Positions 16,983-25,776 of a stretch of 64,000 nt of DNA are shown in pieces. The DNA lies in the NCBI GenBank assembly GCA_902569615.1, contig CACFUX010000001.1, positions 16,319 to 80,318 on the forward strand, read 5' to 3'. The number at the start of each line of letters is the position of its first letter. Position 1 is the first letter of the stretch. The notes below the pieces were generated by a model. It did not search any database. It was not told the origin of the DNA and worked only from the letters and a program-made list of their open reading frames with translations. The DNA is from an uncultured Pelagibacteraceae bacterium. GTDB lineage: Bacteria; Pseudomonadota; Alphaproteobacteria; Pelagibacterales; Pelagibacteraceae. The position numbers were made by a program, and so were the translations under genes.

Positions 16983-17609
16983 TTAATATTGAATAGGTTC
17001 ATCATCGATACTCCTCCATAAATACCAAGTTGCTACTGAACAATACGGAGAAAACTTTTTTCCTAAATATTTTATAAATTTTTTTGGTGGTAAATATTTT
17101 TTTTTATAATTATTTGATATAGCTCTTAGTAGCCCTATGTCTTGAATAGGCCATATATTTTCTCTGTTAAAGGTGAAAAGCAATATCATTTCAGCTGACC
17201 ATCTTCCAATTTGTCTAAGAGTTGAAAGATAAATAATTGCTTCTTCGTCATTCATTTTATTAATAAGTTTGGGATTAAATGATTTATTTGAAAATTTAAT
17301 TGAAAGTTCTTTTATACCCTTGACTTTTTGTCTACTTAAACCGCATCTTTTAAGTTTTTGGTTAGTAATTTTTTTTACAGTGTTTGGATTAATTTTTCCC
17401 TTGCATGTTTTTTTAAATTTTTTAAATACTGAATTTGCTGCAGCAACGCTTATTTGTTGACCAATTATGCTTTTACAAAGTGAAAAAAAAATATCTTTTC
17501 TACTTGTTAAAGTTTTTTCATTATATTTTTTTATTAAAATCTTCATTACTTTATCTTTTTTTGATAAATAGTTTTTTGCTCTATTCCAATATTTTGGGGA
17601 ATTACTCAT
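16983..17609 (-). CDS. DNA-3-methyladenine glycosylase (AlkA-like, HhH-GPD)
   Basis: The 208-residue protein has the helix-hairpin-helix/GPD fold: FSLCKSIIGQQISVAAA at the front, a hairpin region LRQIGRWSAEMILLFTF, and IWPIQDIGLLRAI with the catalytic aspartate. It removes alkylated bases such as 3-methyladenine from DNA. The N-terminal accessory domain of E. coli AlkA is missing, which is common in the shorter family members. The stop is followed by the convergent GT17 gene, and the start overlaps the end of the EamA gene on the same strand by 8 bp. Confidence 0.85.
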   Translation of the reverse strand: MSNSPKYWNRAKNYLSKKDKVMKILIKKYNEKTLTSRKDIFFSLCKSIIGQQISVAAANSVFKKFKKTCKGKINPNTVKKITNQKLKRCGLSRQKVKGIKELSIKFSNKSFNPKLINKMNDEEAIIYLSTLRQIGRWSAEMILLFTFNRENIWPIQDIGLLRAISNNYKKKYLPPKKFIKYLGKKFSPYCSVATWYLWRSIDDEPIQY

Positions 17610-18483
17610 TTCTTGAAATTGAAAATTCTTTTTTTAGGGAAATTTCTCTTCTAAAAATAACTATAGAGGATATTATAACCAATAAAGCTCCGAACAATGT
17701 TTTAATAGTTGGTATTTCATCCCATATAAAATAACCAAAAATAATCGCAAAAACTAAGGCTAGATATTTTAATGGAGTTACTAGAGAAACCTCCGAAAAT
17801 TTATATGATTGACTTAACCATAAATTTGCGACACCACCAAATACTCCTATTAGAGATAATAAAATAAAATCTCTAAAATCTGGCATTATCCAACCATATG
17901 GTATTGTAAAAAAACTTGCTAAAGTTATCATAGCTGAAAAATTTAAAGAGATTAACCATACAGGTTCAGTGGTTGATAATTGTCTTATAGCAATAGCTAC
18001 ATAAGATAACCCCAAACAAAAAATTATTGGAAAAATAAAGTATAAATTAAAATTTGTTAATCCAGGTTCTGTAATAATTATAATACCAATAAATCCTACA
18101 AGCACAGCAAGCCATCTATATAATCCAACTTTCTCACTAAGTAAAAAAATTGAAAATATTGTAGTGAAAATTGGTGCAGCAAACGAAATACTTACTACTG
18201 TTGCTAAAGGTAAATTTCTTAAAGCTATAAATATTGCAATTAAAGCTATTAAACCAGATGAACATCTTAAAAGATGCAAACCAGGCCTTTTAGTATAGTA
18301 GAAGTTTTTAATTCTATCTTTAGGAATTAAAAAAAAATAAATTACCATACCAAAAAAACCTCTAAAAAATAATACCTGGCCTAAAGGGTATGAATCTGAC
18401 CATTTTACAATTAAATCCATTAGTGAAAATGCACAAACAGAGATAAACATGTACAAAAAGCCTAATTGATTTTTGGAAAGCAT
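17602..18483 (-). CDS. EamA/DMT-superfamily transporter
   Basis: I use the ATG at 18483 (MLSKNQLGFLYM, 293 residues) rather than 18576, because the longer version would overlap the divergent msrA and put a polar stretch before the first membrane helix. The protein has about ten hydrophobic segments in two homologous halves, with the repeat hallmarks DLIVKWSD and ATVVSISFAAPIFTTIFSIFLLSEK in the first half and VTPLKYLALVFAIIFGYFIWDE in the second. Members export or import small metabolites across the inner membrane. The substrate cannot be predicted. Confidence 0.85.
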   Translation of the reverse strand: MLSKNQLGFLYMFISVCAFSLMDLIVKWSDSYPLGQVLFFRGFFGMVIYFFLIPKDRIKNFYYTKRPGLHLLRCSSGLIALIAIFIALRNLPLATVVSISFAAPIFTTIFSIFLLSEKVGLYRWLAVLVGFIGIIIITEPGLTNFNLYFIFPIIFCLGLSYVAIAIRQLSTTEPVWLISLNFSAMITLASFFTIPYGWIMPDFRDFILLSLIGVFGGVANLWLSQSYKFSEVSLVTPLKYLALVFAIIFGYFIWDEIPTIKTLFGALLVIISSIVIFRREISLKKEFSISRNE

Positions 18484-18517
18484 AAGAATAACTTTAGTTA
18501 AATTAAAACAATAATCA

Positions 18518-18958
18518 ATGGAAATAGCAGTATTAGCACTAGGATGTTTTTGGGGACCAGAAATCAAGTTTAGCAAACTTGAAGGAATTTTAAAAACTGA
18601 GGTTGGTTATTGTGGAGGAAATACCGAAACAACTACATATGAACAAGTTTGTTCGGGAAATACCAACCATGCTGAAGTTGTTAAATTAGAATTTGAACCT
18701 TCAAAAATTTCTTATGAAGAAATATTAAATTATTTTTTTAATATTCACGATCCAACGACTTTAAATTCTCAAGGACCTGACATAGGCACTCAATATAGAA
18801 GTGAGATATTTTATGTAAATGAAGATCAGAAAAAAATTGCTGAAAAAACTATTGAAGAAAATAATAAAAAGTTATCTGGAAGGGTAGTTACAAAATTATC
18901 ATATTTAAAAAACTATTGTAAAGCTGAAGAATATCATCAAAAATACTTAGAAAAATAA
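18518..18958 (+). CDS. msrA: Peptide methionine sulfoxide reductase MsrA
   Basis: The catalytic GCFWG motif places the active cysteine at residue 10, so the protein starts almost directly with the MsrA domain, as in short bacterial forms (146 residues). Other family motifs are VGYCGGNTE, the HAEVV segment, IGTQYRSEIFY and the C-terminal AEEYHQKYLEK. It reduces methionine-S-sulfoxide in oxidised proteins, using thioredoxin. It is followed at 7 bp by a sulfurtransferase and then by efflux genes, all on one strand, and may be the first gene of that run. Confidence 0.94.
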   Translation: MEIAVLALGCFWGPEIKFSKLEGILKTEVGYCGGNTETTTYEQVCSGNTNHAEVVKLEFEPSKISYEEILNYFFNIHDPTTLNSQGPDIGTQYRSEIFYVNEDQKKIAEKTIEENNKKLSGRVVTKLSYLKNYCKAEEYHQKYLEK

Positions 18959-18965
18959 TTTAATT

Positions 18966-19781
18966 ATGTCGCTTGTAAGTACTGATTGGGTTGAAAAAAA
19001 TAATAGTAGTTTGAAAATAATTGATTGTTCCTGGCACATGCCAAATGTTAATAGGGACCCTTATAAAGAATATTTGGATTCACATATAGAAAACTCATTA
19101 TTTTTTGACTTAGATAAAAATTCAGATTTAAATACTGACTTGCCTCATATGCTTGTTAAGAGTTACGAGTGGGAAAAAATTGTATCAAAAATGGGTATCA
19201 CAAATAAAGATAGAATAGTAATCTATGATAATTCAGATGTCTTAAGTTCGTGTAGATGTTGGTACAATTTTTTATATTTTGGTCACGATAGAAATTTAGT
19301 TCATGTTCTGGATGGTGGTTTAAAAAAATGGAATTTAGAGAAAAAGCAAACAACTAAAAAAATTTTAGAAATAAAAAATACTAAATATATTTCATCAGAA
19401 ATTAAAAATTTAGTAATTAATAAATCTCAAATAAATATAAATATTAAAGAAAAAAAATTCAGAGTTATTGATGCAAGAAGCCGGGATAGATTTGAAGGAA
19501 AAGTAGAAGAGCCTAGAAAAGGTTTAAGGAGTGGTTCAATACCTAATTCATCATGTATTCCTTTCAGAGAATTATTAAATGATGATAATACGTTTAAAAA
19601 TCAAAAAGAAATAATAAAAATATTTAAAAATACTTTGGGTGAAGAAATGACACCAGATGTTGTTTTTTCTTGCGGATCTGGAGTAACTGCTTCTGTTTTG
19701 GCACTTGCATATTCTCTAATAAACAATAAATATATGCCAACCATTTACGATGGTTCTTGGGCTGAATACGGTAAAAATTAA
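18966..19781 (+). CDS. sseA: 3-mercaptopyruvate/thiosulfate sulfurtransferase
   Basis: Two rhodanese domains in 271 residues. The inactive N-terminal one includes HIENSLFFDLD; the active C-terminal one has DARSRDRFEG, GLRSGSIPNSSCIPF and the catalytic loop CGSGVTAS with the sulfur-carrying C236. The CGSGVTA loop is typical of mercaptopyruvate sulfurtransferases, whereas thiosulfate enzymes usually have CRxGxT/R. It moves a sulfane sulfur to thiol acceptors or cyanide. It lies in the msrA-sseA-RND cluster with 3-7 bp gaps. Confidence 0.9.
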   Translation: MSLVSTDWVEKNNSSLKIIDCSWHMPNVNRDPYKEYLDSHIENSLFFDLDKNSDLNTDLPHMLVKSYEWEKIVSKMGITNKDRIVIYDNSDVLSSCRCWYNFLYFGHDRNLVHVLDGGLKKWNLEKKQTTKKILEIKNTKYISSEIKNLVINKSQININIKEKKFRVIDARSRDRFEGKVEEPRKGLRSGSIPNSSCIPFRELLNDDNTFKNQKEIIKIFKNTLGEEMTPDVVFSCGSGVTASVLALAYSLINNKYMPTIYDGSWAEYGKN

Positions 19782-19784
19782 ATT

Positions 19785-20657
19785 ATGAAAAGATCAACAA
19801 AAATAATATCAATAATAATTATTTTTTTCTTAATAATTGCTTCTGTGATTGTTGCGAGGACTATGATTGGAAAACATTTTCAAAAGAAATTTGGAAAAAG
19901 ACCTCCTCCAGGTATTATGGTTACCGAAGTAATTGATAAAGAATTTTCAGAAAAAATTGAAACATTTGGAACTGCAGTCTCAAATAAAACCAAATCTTTT
20001 AGAATAAAGAGAGAAGATTTAATAGGAGACTTAAAATTAAATAATAACTATGTAAAAAAAGGTGATGTAATTATTAATTTAAAAAGTGGAAATATTGTAG
20101 CTCCCTTTAGTGGTGTATTAGGATACACTGGCTTAACAGAAGATATATTTGTTTCTAATAGTACATTTATTATAACTTTAGATGACAACTCAATTATTTT
20201 TTCTGATATTAAAATTCCTGAAAATTACTCTGCAGTTATGAAAAAAGGTTTACCAATAGAAGTCAGGGTATCTAGCTACAAAAATAAAATATTTAATGGG
20301 GAAGTAAACTTTGTTTCTAGTAGAATAAATGCTGAAACTAGAAGTTTATTAACAAGAATTAAAATTAATAATAATAATTTAGAATTAATATCAGGTTCTC
20401 TTCTAGAAGTGAGCGTAAAGTTTAATTTAAGAAACTCACTCAGTATTCCAGATACAAGCGTAATGATGGAAGGAGAAAAGGCCTACGTATACAAAGTATC
20501 AAAAGATAATGTGGTAAATAAAACTGAAATAAAAGTTGGTTTAAGAAGTGAAGGTAGCATAGAAGTTATATCTGGTCTTAACATTGGAGATGTAATTGTT
20601 GCAGAAGGATTAAAGAAAGTTTACCCAAGAAGTAAAATTAAACCAATCAAAAATTAA
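19785..20657 (+). CDS. RND efflux membrane fusion protein
   Basis: The 290-residue protein has an N-terminal membrane anchor (IISIIIIFFLIIASVIVA), a split lipoyl-like region (VKKGDVIINLKSGNIVAPFSGVLGY), a beta-barrel part and a membrane-proximal end (VSGLNIGDVIVAEGLKKVYP). It is shorter than AcrA-type adaptors (about 370-390) and appears to lack the long coiled-coil hairpin that normally reaches the outer-membrane channel. It is directly followed by its RND pump without a gap. No outer-membrane TolC-like gene is present in the window. Confidence 0.88.
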   Translation: MKRSTKIISIIIIFFLIIASVIVARTMIGKHFQKKFGKRPPPGIMVTEVIDKEFSEKIETFGTAVSNKTKSFRIKREDLIGDLKLNNNYVKKGDVIINLKSGNIVAPFSGVLGYTGLTEDIFVSNSTFIITLDDNSIIFSDIKIPENYSAVMKKGLPIEVRVSSYKNKIFNGEVNFVSSRINAETRSLLTRIKINNNNLELISGSLLEVSVKFNLRNSLSIPDTSVMMEGEKAYVYKVSKDNVVNKTEIKVGLRSEGSIEVISGLNIGDVIVAEGLKKVYPRSKIKPIKN

Positions 20658-23600
20658 ATGTTTATAACTGATTTAAGTATTAGAAGACCTGTTGTTTCAT
20701 GGGTTATGTCTTTAATTTTAATTGTATTTGGGCTTTTTGTTTTTTGGAAATTACCGGTAAGAGAACTTCCCTCCGGAATACAGCCTCCAGTGGTTCAGGT
20801 ACAAGTTGAGTATAAATCTGCTTCTGCTCCTATAATAGATCAAGAGGTAACGCAGGTTTTAGAAGATGTCATAGGAGGAGCTGAAGGGATAAAAAATATT
20901 GATTCAAAATCTCAAAATGGAAGAAGCACTATAAAAATTGAATTTGATACTAGTATTGATTTAGATAATGCAGCTAATGACATAAGAGAACGAGTCGCTA
21001 GAGTTGTTGATAATTTACCTTCTGAATCCGATCCACCACAAATTCTTAAACAAGCCGCAGGTTTTACTACGACAATGTGGTTAGGTCTTTCATCATCTAC
21101 CTGGAGTGATTTAGAGCTTGGTGATTATGCGGAGAGGTATTTAGTTGATACATTTTCAAGTGTTAAAAATGTTGGAAGAATTCTGGTTGGGGGATTAAGA
21201 GAACTAAGTGTTAGGGTATGGGTAGATCCAATTAAATTAGCTGCAAATGACTTAACTGTTCAAGAAGTAGAAAGAGCGCTTCGAGGAGAAAATATTAGAT
21301 TGCCAGCAGGAACTCTAGAAGCAAATAATATCGATCTAACTTTAAACTTAGATAAATCTTATAATAGTATTGAAAATATAAAATTGCTGCCAATAAAAAA
21401 AACAAATAAAAAAGTAGTAGTTTTATCAGATGTAGCAAATATAGAATTTGGCCCTGTATCAGAAAAAACTTTATTTAAAGCTCAAAGCAAGAATAAACTA
21501 AATTTAAAAACAGTCGGGATTGGTATCTATGCTAAAAGTGGTGCTTCTACAGTAGAACTTTCTAATGAAATAAAAAAAAAAATTGTAGAAGTAAAAAAAA
21601 CATTACCTGAGGGTCTGGAATTGGAAATTTCATTCAATAGAGCAACTTATATTGGAGCCGCTATAAATGAAGTTTATAAAACTTTAATAATTGCTTTTGT
21701 ATTAGTTGTATTAATAATTTATTTATTTTTAGGAAATTTGAAGGCAGTAATTGTTCCTGCAATAGCTTTGCCGGTTAGCCTAATAGCTTCCTTCCTTGGA
21801 ATTTATATATTTGGACTATCAATTAATATTTTTGTTCTTTTAAGCTTTATACTTGCAATTGGAATTATTACTGATGACTCAGTAATCATGACTGATGCTA
21901 TTTATAGAAGAATTGAAAATGGAGAAAATCCACTTGTTGCAGCTTATAAAGGCTCTAAACAAATAACATTTGCAATTATCGCAACTACATTAATACTGGT
22001 AGCGGTATTTTTACCTTTAATATTTATTGAAGGTATTTCGGGTAAACTTTTCAGAGAAACAGCAATTGCTCTATCATTTTCAATTGTAATATCTTCTTTT
22101 GTGGCACTTACTTTGTCGCCGATGCTCGCAAGTAAATTTTTAGATAGAAAAAAAAATAAAAATTTTATAATACAGAAATTTGAAAAATTTTTCTTAGGTT
22201 TTTCAAAATTTTATCAAGAGACATTGAACGTGATAGTTAATAAAACTAAGATAATATCTATATTTATTTTATTTATAATCATAGCTTCTGTTTTATTATT
22301 TAATTTTTCAAAAAAAGAACTACTACCAATGGAAGATAGAGGAGCATATCTTGTTATTGGTTTTACAGATGAAGGAAGTTCATTTGAATATACTCAAGAA
22401 AAAGCTCAAGTTATTGAAAAAAGACTTATTCCATTATTGCAGGCTGAAGATAGCCCATACTCACGTTTTATCATGAGAGTTCCCGGATTTGGAAGCTCAG
22501 CTACTTCATATAACAGTTTTATAATTATTGCTTTGCTAGATCACTGGAAAAATAGAAAACAAGATTCTAAAACTGTAATGAGGCAAGCAATTGGAAAAAT
22601 TGTAACTGTACCTCAAGCTGTAGCTTTTCCAATATCTCCACAATCAATTAGGGTTTCTAGTTATAATAAGCCAGTACAAATGGTTATTTATGGAAGTACA
22701 TATGAAGAATTAGAAAATATACAAAATCAAGTAATTAGAAAACTTAGAAGAAATAAAAATTTATCTAGATTAGAATCCGATTATTCTAGAAACAAACCTG
22801 AAGTAAAACTTGTTATAAATAAAAGCAAGGCTAAAGACTTAGGTGTTTCAACTGAAAATATTGGAAAAAGCTTGGAAACTCTATATGGAGGAAAAAGAGT
22901 AACAACATTTAATAGATTGGGTAAGGAGTACCCAATAATTTTACAACAATACTTATCAGATAGAAGAAATAAGGATGGAATATCAAAAATTTTTGTCAGA
23001 TCAGATACTTCAGGAAAGCTTATATCTTTAGTAAACCTCGTAGATTTTAAAGAAGAAGGATCAGCTAAAGAATTAGCAAGATATAATAGACAGCGAGCAG
23101 TTACAATTTCAGCAAATATTTCAGAAAACTATACTCTTTCAGAGGCGATTAAATTTTTAGAAAATACAATGGGTGAAGTATCTCCAAAAAGTCAAATTAC
23201 CTGGAAAGGAAAATCTGAAGAAGTAAAAGAAACAAGTAATGAGCTATTCATCATTTTTGCTTTAGCATTATTAACTGCTTATCTAGTGATGGCAGCTACT
23301 TTTAATTCATTTATTCATCCATTTATAATTATACTTACTGTACCTCTTGCGATTTTTGGTGGTTTAGTTTTTATTTTATTTTTAAATAGTTCAGTAAATA
23401 TCTTCTCTCAAATTGCACTAATTATACTTATAGGAATATCCACTAAGAATAGTATACTAATAGTTGACTATGCTAATCAAATCAGAACAACAGGAAAAAA
23501 TATAGAAACAGCGGTCAAAGAAGCATGTAATATAAGATTTAGACCTATTATTATGACATCTTTAAGTACCATGATAGCAATGTTGCCACTTGTCATTGGA

Positions 23601-23780
23601 AATATTGGTCCAGGAGCTGGAGAAGGATCTAGATTAGCGGTTGGTGCCACAATTTTAGGAGGAATGATAATTTCTACATTCTTTACTTTATATGTAACTC
23701 CTACTATGTATTTATCTTTAGCAAAAAATACAAAAAGAATAGATGCAGTTGATATAGAACTAAAAAAAGAACTTCGTTAA
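20658..23780 (+). CDS. RND (HAE1-type) multidrug efflux transporter
   Basis: At 1040 residues this is a full AcrB-like pump. Twelve membrane segments flank two large periplasmic loops. The proton-relay aspartates D406 and D407 are in IGIITDDSVIMTDA and the matching lysine K930 in GISTKNSILIVDY, so it looks active. The N-terminus FITDLSIRRPVVSWVMSLILI is typical. It exports hydrophobic or toxic compounds from the periplasm or membrane with the adaptor encoded just upstream. The stop shares TTAA with the convergent lipoprotein gene. Substrates are unknown. Confidence 0.95.
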   Translation: MFITDLSIRRPVVSWVMSLILIVFGLFVFWKLPVRELPSGIQPPVVQVQVEYKSASAPIIDQEVTQVLEDVIGGAEGIKNIDSKSQNGRSTIKIEFDTSIDLDNAANDIRERVARVVDNLPSESDPPQILKQAAGFTTTMWLGLSSSTWSDLELGDYAERYLVDTFSSVKNVGRILVGGLRELSVRVWVDPIKLAANDLTVQEVERALRGENIRLPAGTLEANNIDLTLNLDKSYNSIENIKLLPIKKTNKKVVVLSDVANIEFGPVSEKTLFKAQSKNKLNLKTVGIGIYAKSGASTVELSNEIKKKIVEVKKTLPEGLELEISFNRATYIGAAINEVYKTLIIAFVLVVLIIYLFLGNLKAVIVPAIALPVSLIASFLGIYIFGLSINIFVLLSFILAIGIITDDSVIMTDAIYRRIENGENPLVAAYKGSKQITFAIIATTLILVAVFLPLIFIEGISGKLFRETAIALSFSIVISSFVALTLSPMLASKFLDRKKNKNFIIQKFEKFFLGFSKFYQETLNVIVNKTKIISIFILFIIIASVLLFNFSKKELLPMEDRGAYLVIGFTDEGSSFEYTQEKAQVIEKRLIPLLQAEDSPYSRFIMRVPGFGSSATSYNSFIIIALLDHWKNRKQDSKTVMRQAIGKIVTVPQAVAFPISPQSIRVSSYNKPVQMVIYGSTYEELENIQNQVIRKLRRNKNLSRLESDYSRNKPEVKLVINKSKAKDLGVSTENIGKSLETLYGGKRVTTFNRLGKEYPIILQQYLSDRRNKDGISKIFVRSDTSGKLISLVNLVDFKEEGSAKELARYNRQRAVTISANISENYTLSEAIKFLENTMGEVSPKSQITWKGKSEEVKETSNELFIIFALALLTAYLVMAATFNSFIHPFIIILTVPLAIFGGLVFILFLNSSVNIFSQIALIILIGISTKNSILIVDYANQIRTTGKNIETAVKEACNIRFRPIIMTSLSTMIAMLPLVIGNIGPGAGEGSRLAVGATILGGMIISTFFTLYVTPTMYLSLAKNTKRIDAVDIELKKELR

Positions 23781-24385
23781 AAAATAATATATTTATTAGT
23801 ACTTAATACTTTCTGACAATTAGAAAGTTGATTTTTATATTTTGAAGATTGGTTTTGTACTTTTTTTGCAATCAAAATAACTTTATTATTATTTTTATAA
23901 TTTTTATAATTTCCCCAACCTTCATGATAAGCAATATATTGTCTAAAAACATCATCCTTTGATATTTTTAAGATTTTTGAAGTTTTATTTGTATACCAAC
24001 CAATAAAATCAACACTATCTTTAAATCTAGCTCTGGTAGCTAAAGGTTTATTATTTTCTTTTTTGTATTGCTCCCAAGTACCTTTAACAGCTTGAGAATA
24101 ACCAAAAGAACTTGAAGGCCTTTTGTAAGGTATAACCTTGAATAATTTTAATCTTTTTGGTTTTGCAAGCCAATCAAAATCAGACTCCATTTTTATAAAA
24201 GCTAACTGTAAATGAACTGGTGTTCCCCACTTTTTTTCTGTTTTTTTAACATGCTTATACCAAAAATATCTTTCAGAAAATATTGAGCATCCATCAGCAG
24301 TATTTTTAGGAATTGAAGAACATCCAGAAGTAAATAAAAATATAATGATGAAAATACTATTTAAAATCTGATTTTGCTTTTTCAT
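23777..24385 (-). CDS. Lytic-transglycosylase-like lipoprotein
   Basis: I take the ATG at 24385 (MKKQNQILNSIF) as the start, because it gives a normal lipoprotein signal with lipobox FTSGC; the ORF-track start at 24418 is 11 residues longer. The mature part reads like a transglycosylase SLT domain: LAFIKMESDFDW with a candidate catalytic glutamate, SSSFGYSQAVKGTWEQYK, then YIAYHEGWGNYKN. It probably cleaves peptidoglycan from the outer or inner membrane surface. The start lies inside the end of the DUF1476 gene, so the two are likely co-transcribed. The exact family is less sure than the fold. Confidence 0.7.
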   Translation of the reverse strand: MKKQNQILNSIFIIIFLFTSGCSSIPKNTADGCSIFSERYFWYKHVKKTEKKWGTPVHLQLAFIKMESDFDWLAKPKRLKLFKVIPYKRPSSSFGYSQAVKGTWEQYKKENNKPLATRARFKDSVDFIGWYTNKTSKILKISKDDVFRQYIAYHEGWGNYKNYKNNNKVILIAKKVQNQSSKYKNQLSNCQKVLSTNKYIIF

Positions 24386-24665
24386 TAAGCTCATCCATTT
24401 TTTTTCTAATATCTTCATCAGAAATATTATAATCTTTTAAATCATATTTTATTTTTCTAAAAACATCTTCATCGCCTGCTTCAGCAAAATCTGCTTTTAT
24501 TACAGATTGAATATATTCTTTTTCTTTGCTTTGATCATAACCCAAAATCTTAGATGCCCATTCACCTAAATATTTATTTCTTCTAGCACTTACTTTAAAT
24601 TGAAGCTCTTGATCATGTGCAAATTTTTTCTCAAAGCTTTTTTCTCTTTCATCAAATGAACTCAT
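24357..24665 (-). CDS. DUF1476 protein: F1-ATPase inhibitor zeta subunit
   Basis: Starting at the ATG at 24665 (MSSFDERE, 102 residues), the N-terminus FDEREKSFEKKFAHDQELQFK and ARRNKYLGEWASKILG closely match the alphaproteobacterial DUF1476 family, known in Paracoccus as the zeta subunit that blocks ATP hydrolysis by the F1 motor, with the inhibitory region at the N-terminus. The C-terminal half has a helical, acidic look. It is a soluble cytoplasmic protein. The ATP synthase F1 operon is in the same window, about 33 kb away. It overlaps VanZ upstream and the transglycosylase-like gene downstream. Confidence 0.88.
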   Translation of the reverse strand: MSSFDEREKSFEKKFAHDQELQFKVSARRNKYLGEWASKILGYDQSKEKEYIQSVIKADFAEAGDEDVFRKIKYDLKDYNISDEDIRKKMDELNEKAKSDFK

Positions 24666-25027
24666 TTTTTTCTCCAAAAATTAAATAAAATTAATATAAA
24701 AATAGATATTAAAACTCCAGCAATATTACCAAACAAGTCAGAAAATTGAAATGATCTGTTTGGAATAAACAAATGAAATAATTCAAGAATTATAGAGATT
24801 ATAATTAAGTATAAAATGATTTTTTTTAAATTTTTGAAATAGCTTATCAAACCCAATAAAGATAACAGAACAAAAGCATACAAATGGTTTGCTGAAACTA
24901 TAAAATCAGTTGATATTTGGGGTTGCTTTGAAAAATCATTATAAATTAAAAAACCTAGTAAACTTCCTGGATAAATATATAAAAATACAAATATAATGTT
25001 TGAAATATGAAATATTATTTTTGTCAT
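24662..25027 (-). CDS. VanZ-like family membrane protein
   Basis: The 121-residue protein has four hydrophobic segments and the VanZ-like signature ELFHLFIPNRSFQFSDLFGNIAGV, where His/Pro-rich and Asp-Asn residues are conserved. Function is unknown for most members; VanZ itself gives teicoplanin resistance by an unclear route. Its stop overlaps the start of the DUF1476 gene by 4 bp, so these small genes form one transcript. I draw no functional link from this. Confidence 0.8.
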   Translation of the reverse strand: MTKIIFHISNIIFVFLYIYPGSLLGFLIYNDFSKQPQISTDFIVSANHLYAFVLLSLLGLISYFKNLKKIILYLIIISIILELFHLFIPNRSFQFSDLFGNIAGVLISIFILILFNFWRKK

Positions 25028-25059
25028 TTGTTAATTTATCTTATATTTAAATTTAAAGT

Positions 25060-25776
25060 ATGAGTCATTTATTTTTAGTACGTCATGGACAAAGTGAATG
25101 GAATTTAGAAAAAAAATTCACTGGATGGGTAGATGTAGAGTTAACAGCAAACGGAAAATTAGAAGCTTGTAAATCTGGTGAGCTTATTAAAGAACTTAAT
25201 ATAAATTTAGATCACTTTTTTTGTTCTTATCAAAAAAGAGCTATAGAAACTCTTAACTTAATATTAAATACCTTAAGAATCAAAAATGATAAAATAGTTA
25301 AGGCTTGGGAGCTAAATGAAAGACATTATGGTGCTTTAACTGGTTTGAACAAAGATGAAATGAAAAAAACTTTAGGAGAAGATAAAGTTTTAGAATTCAG
25401 AAGATCTTGGGATATTAGACCAGAACCATTAAATAAAAATAATCCCTACCATCCTATAAATATGGAAATTTATAAAAATATACCAAAAGATAAAATTCCT
25501 GATACTGAGTCTTTAAAAGATACTTATCAAAGAGTTGTTCCTTATTTTGAGAAAAATATTTTGGATAAATTAAATAAAAATATAATTATTGCTGCGCATG
25601 GAAATTCAATAAGAGCTTTATGTAAATATTTGTTTAATATTAATAATGAAAAAATTTCAAAACTAGAAATTCCAACAGGTAATCCTTTGATAATTAAATT
25701 TGATAATAATAAAAAAGCTAAAGAGGCTAAGTATTTAGATAAAAAAAGAGCTAGAGATTTAATTATTTTTAGCTAA
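25060..25776 (+). CDS. gpmA: 2,3-bisphosphoglycerate-dependent phosphoglycerate mutase
   Basis: The 238 residues carry the phosphohistidine motif LVRHGQSEWN (H9), ELNERHYGALTG, the SWDIRPEPL segment and the second catalytic histidine in IIAAHGNSIRALC. This is the cofactor-dependent glycolytic enzyme that interconverts 3- and 2-phosphoglycerate in the cytoplasm. It is a single gene between divergent VanZ and convergent murU, whose coding end overlaps it by 18 bp. Confidence 0.95.
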   Translation: MSHLFLVRHGQSEWNLEKKFTGWVDVELTANGKLEACKSGELIKELNINLDHFFCSYQKRAIETLNLILNTLRIKNDKIVKAWELNERHYGALTGLNKDEMKKTLGEDKVLEFRRSWDIRPEPLNKNNPYHPINMEIYKNIPKDKIPDTESLKDTYQRVVPYFEKNILDKLNKNIIIAAHGNSIRALCKYLFNINNEKISKLEIPTGNPLIIKFDNNKKAKEAKYLDKKRARDLIIFS

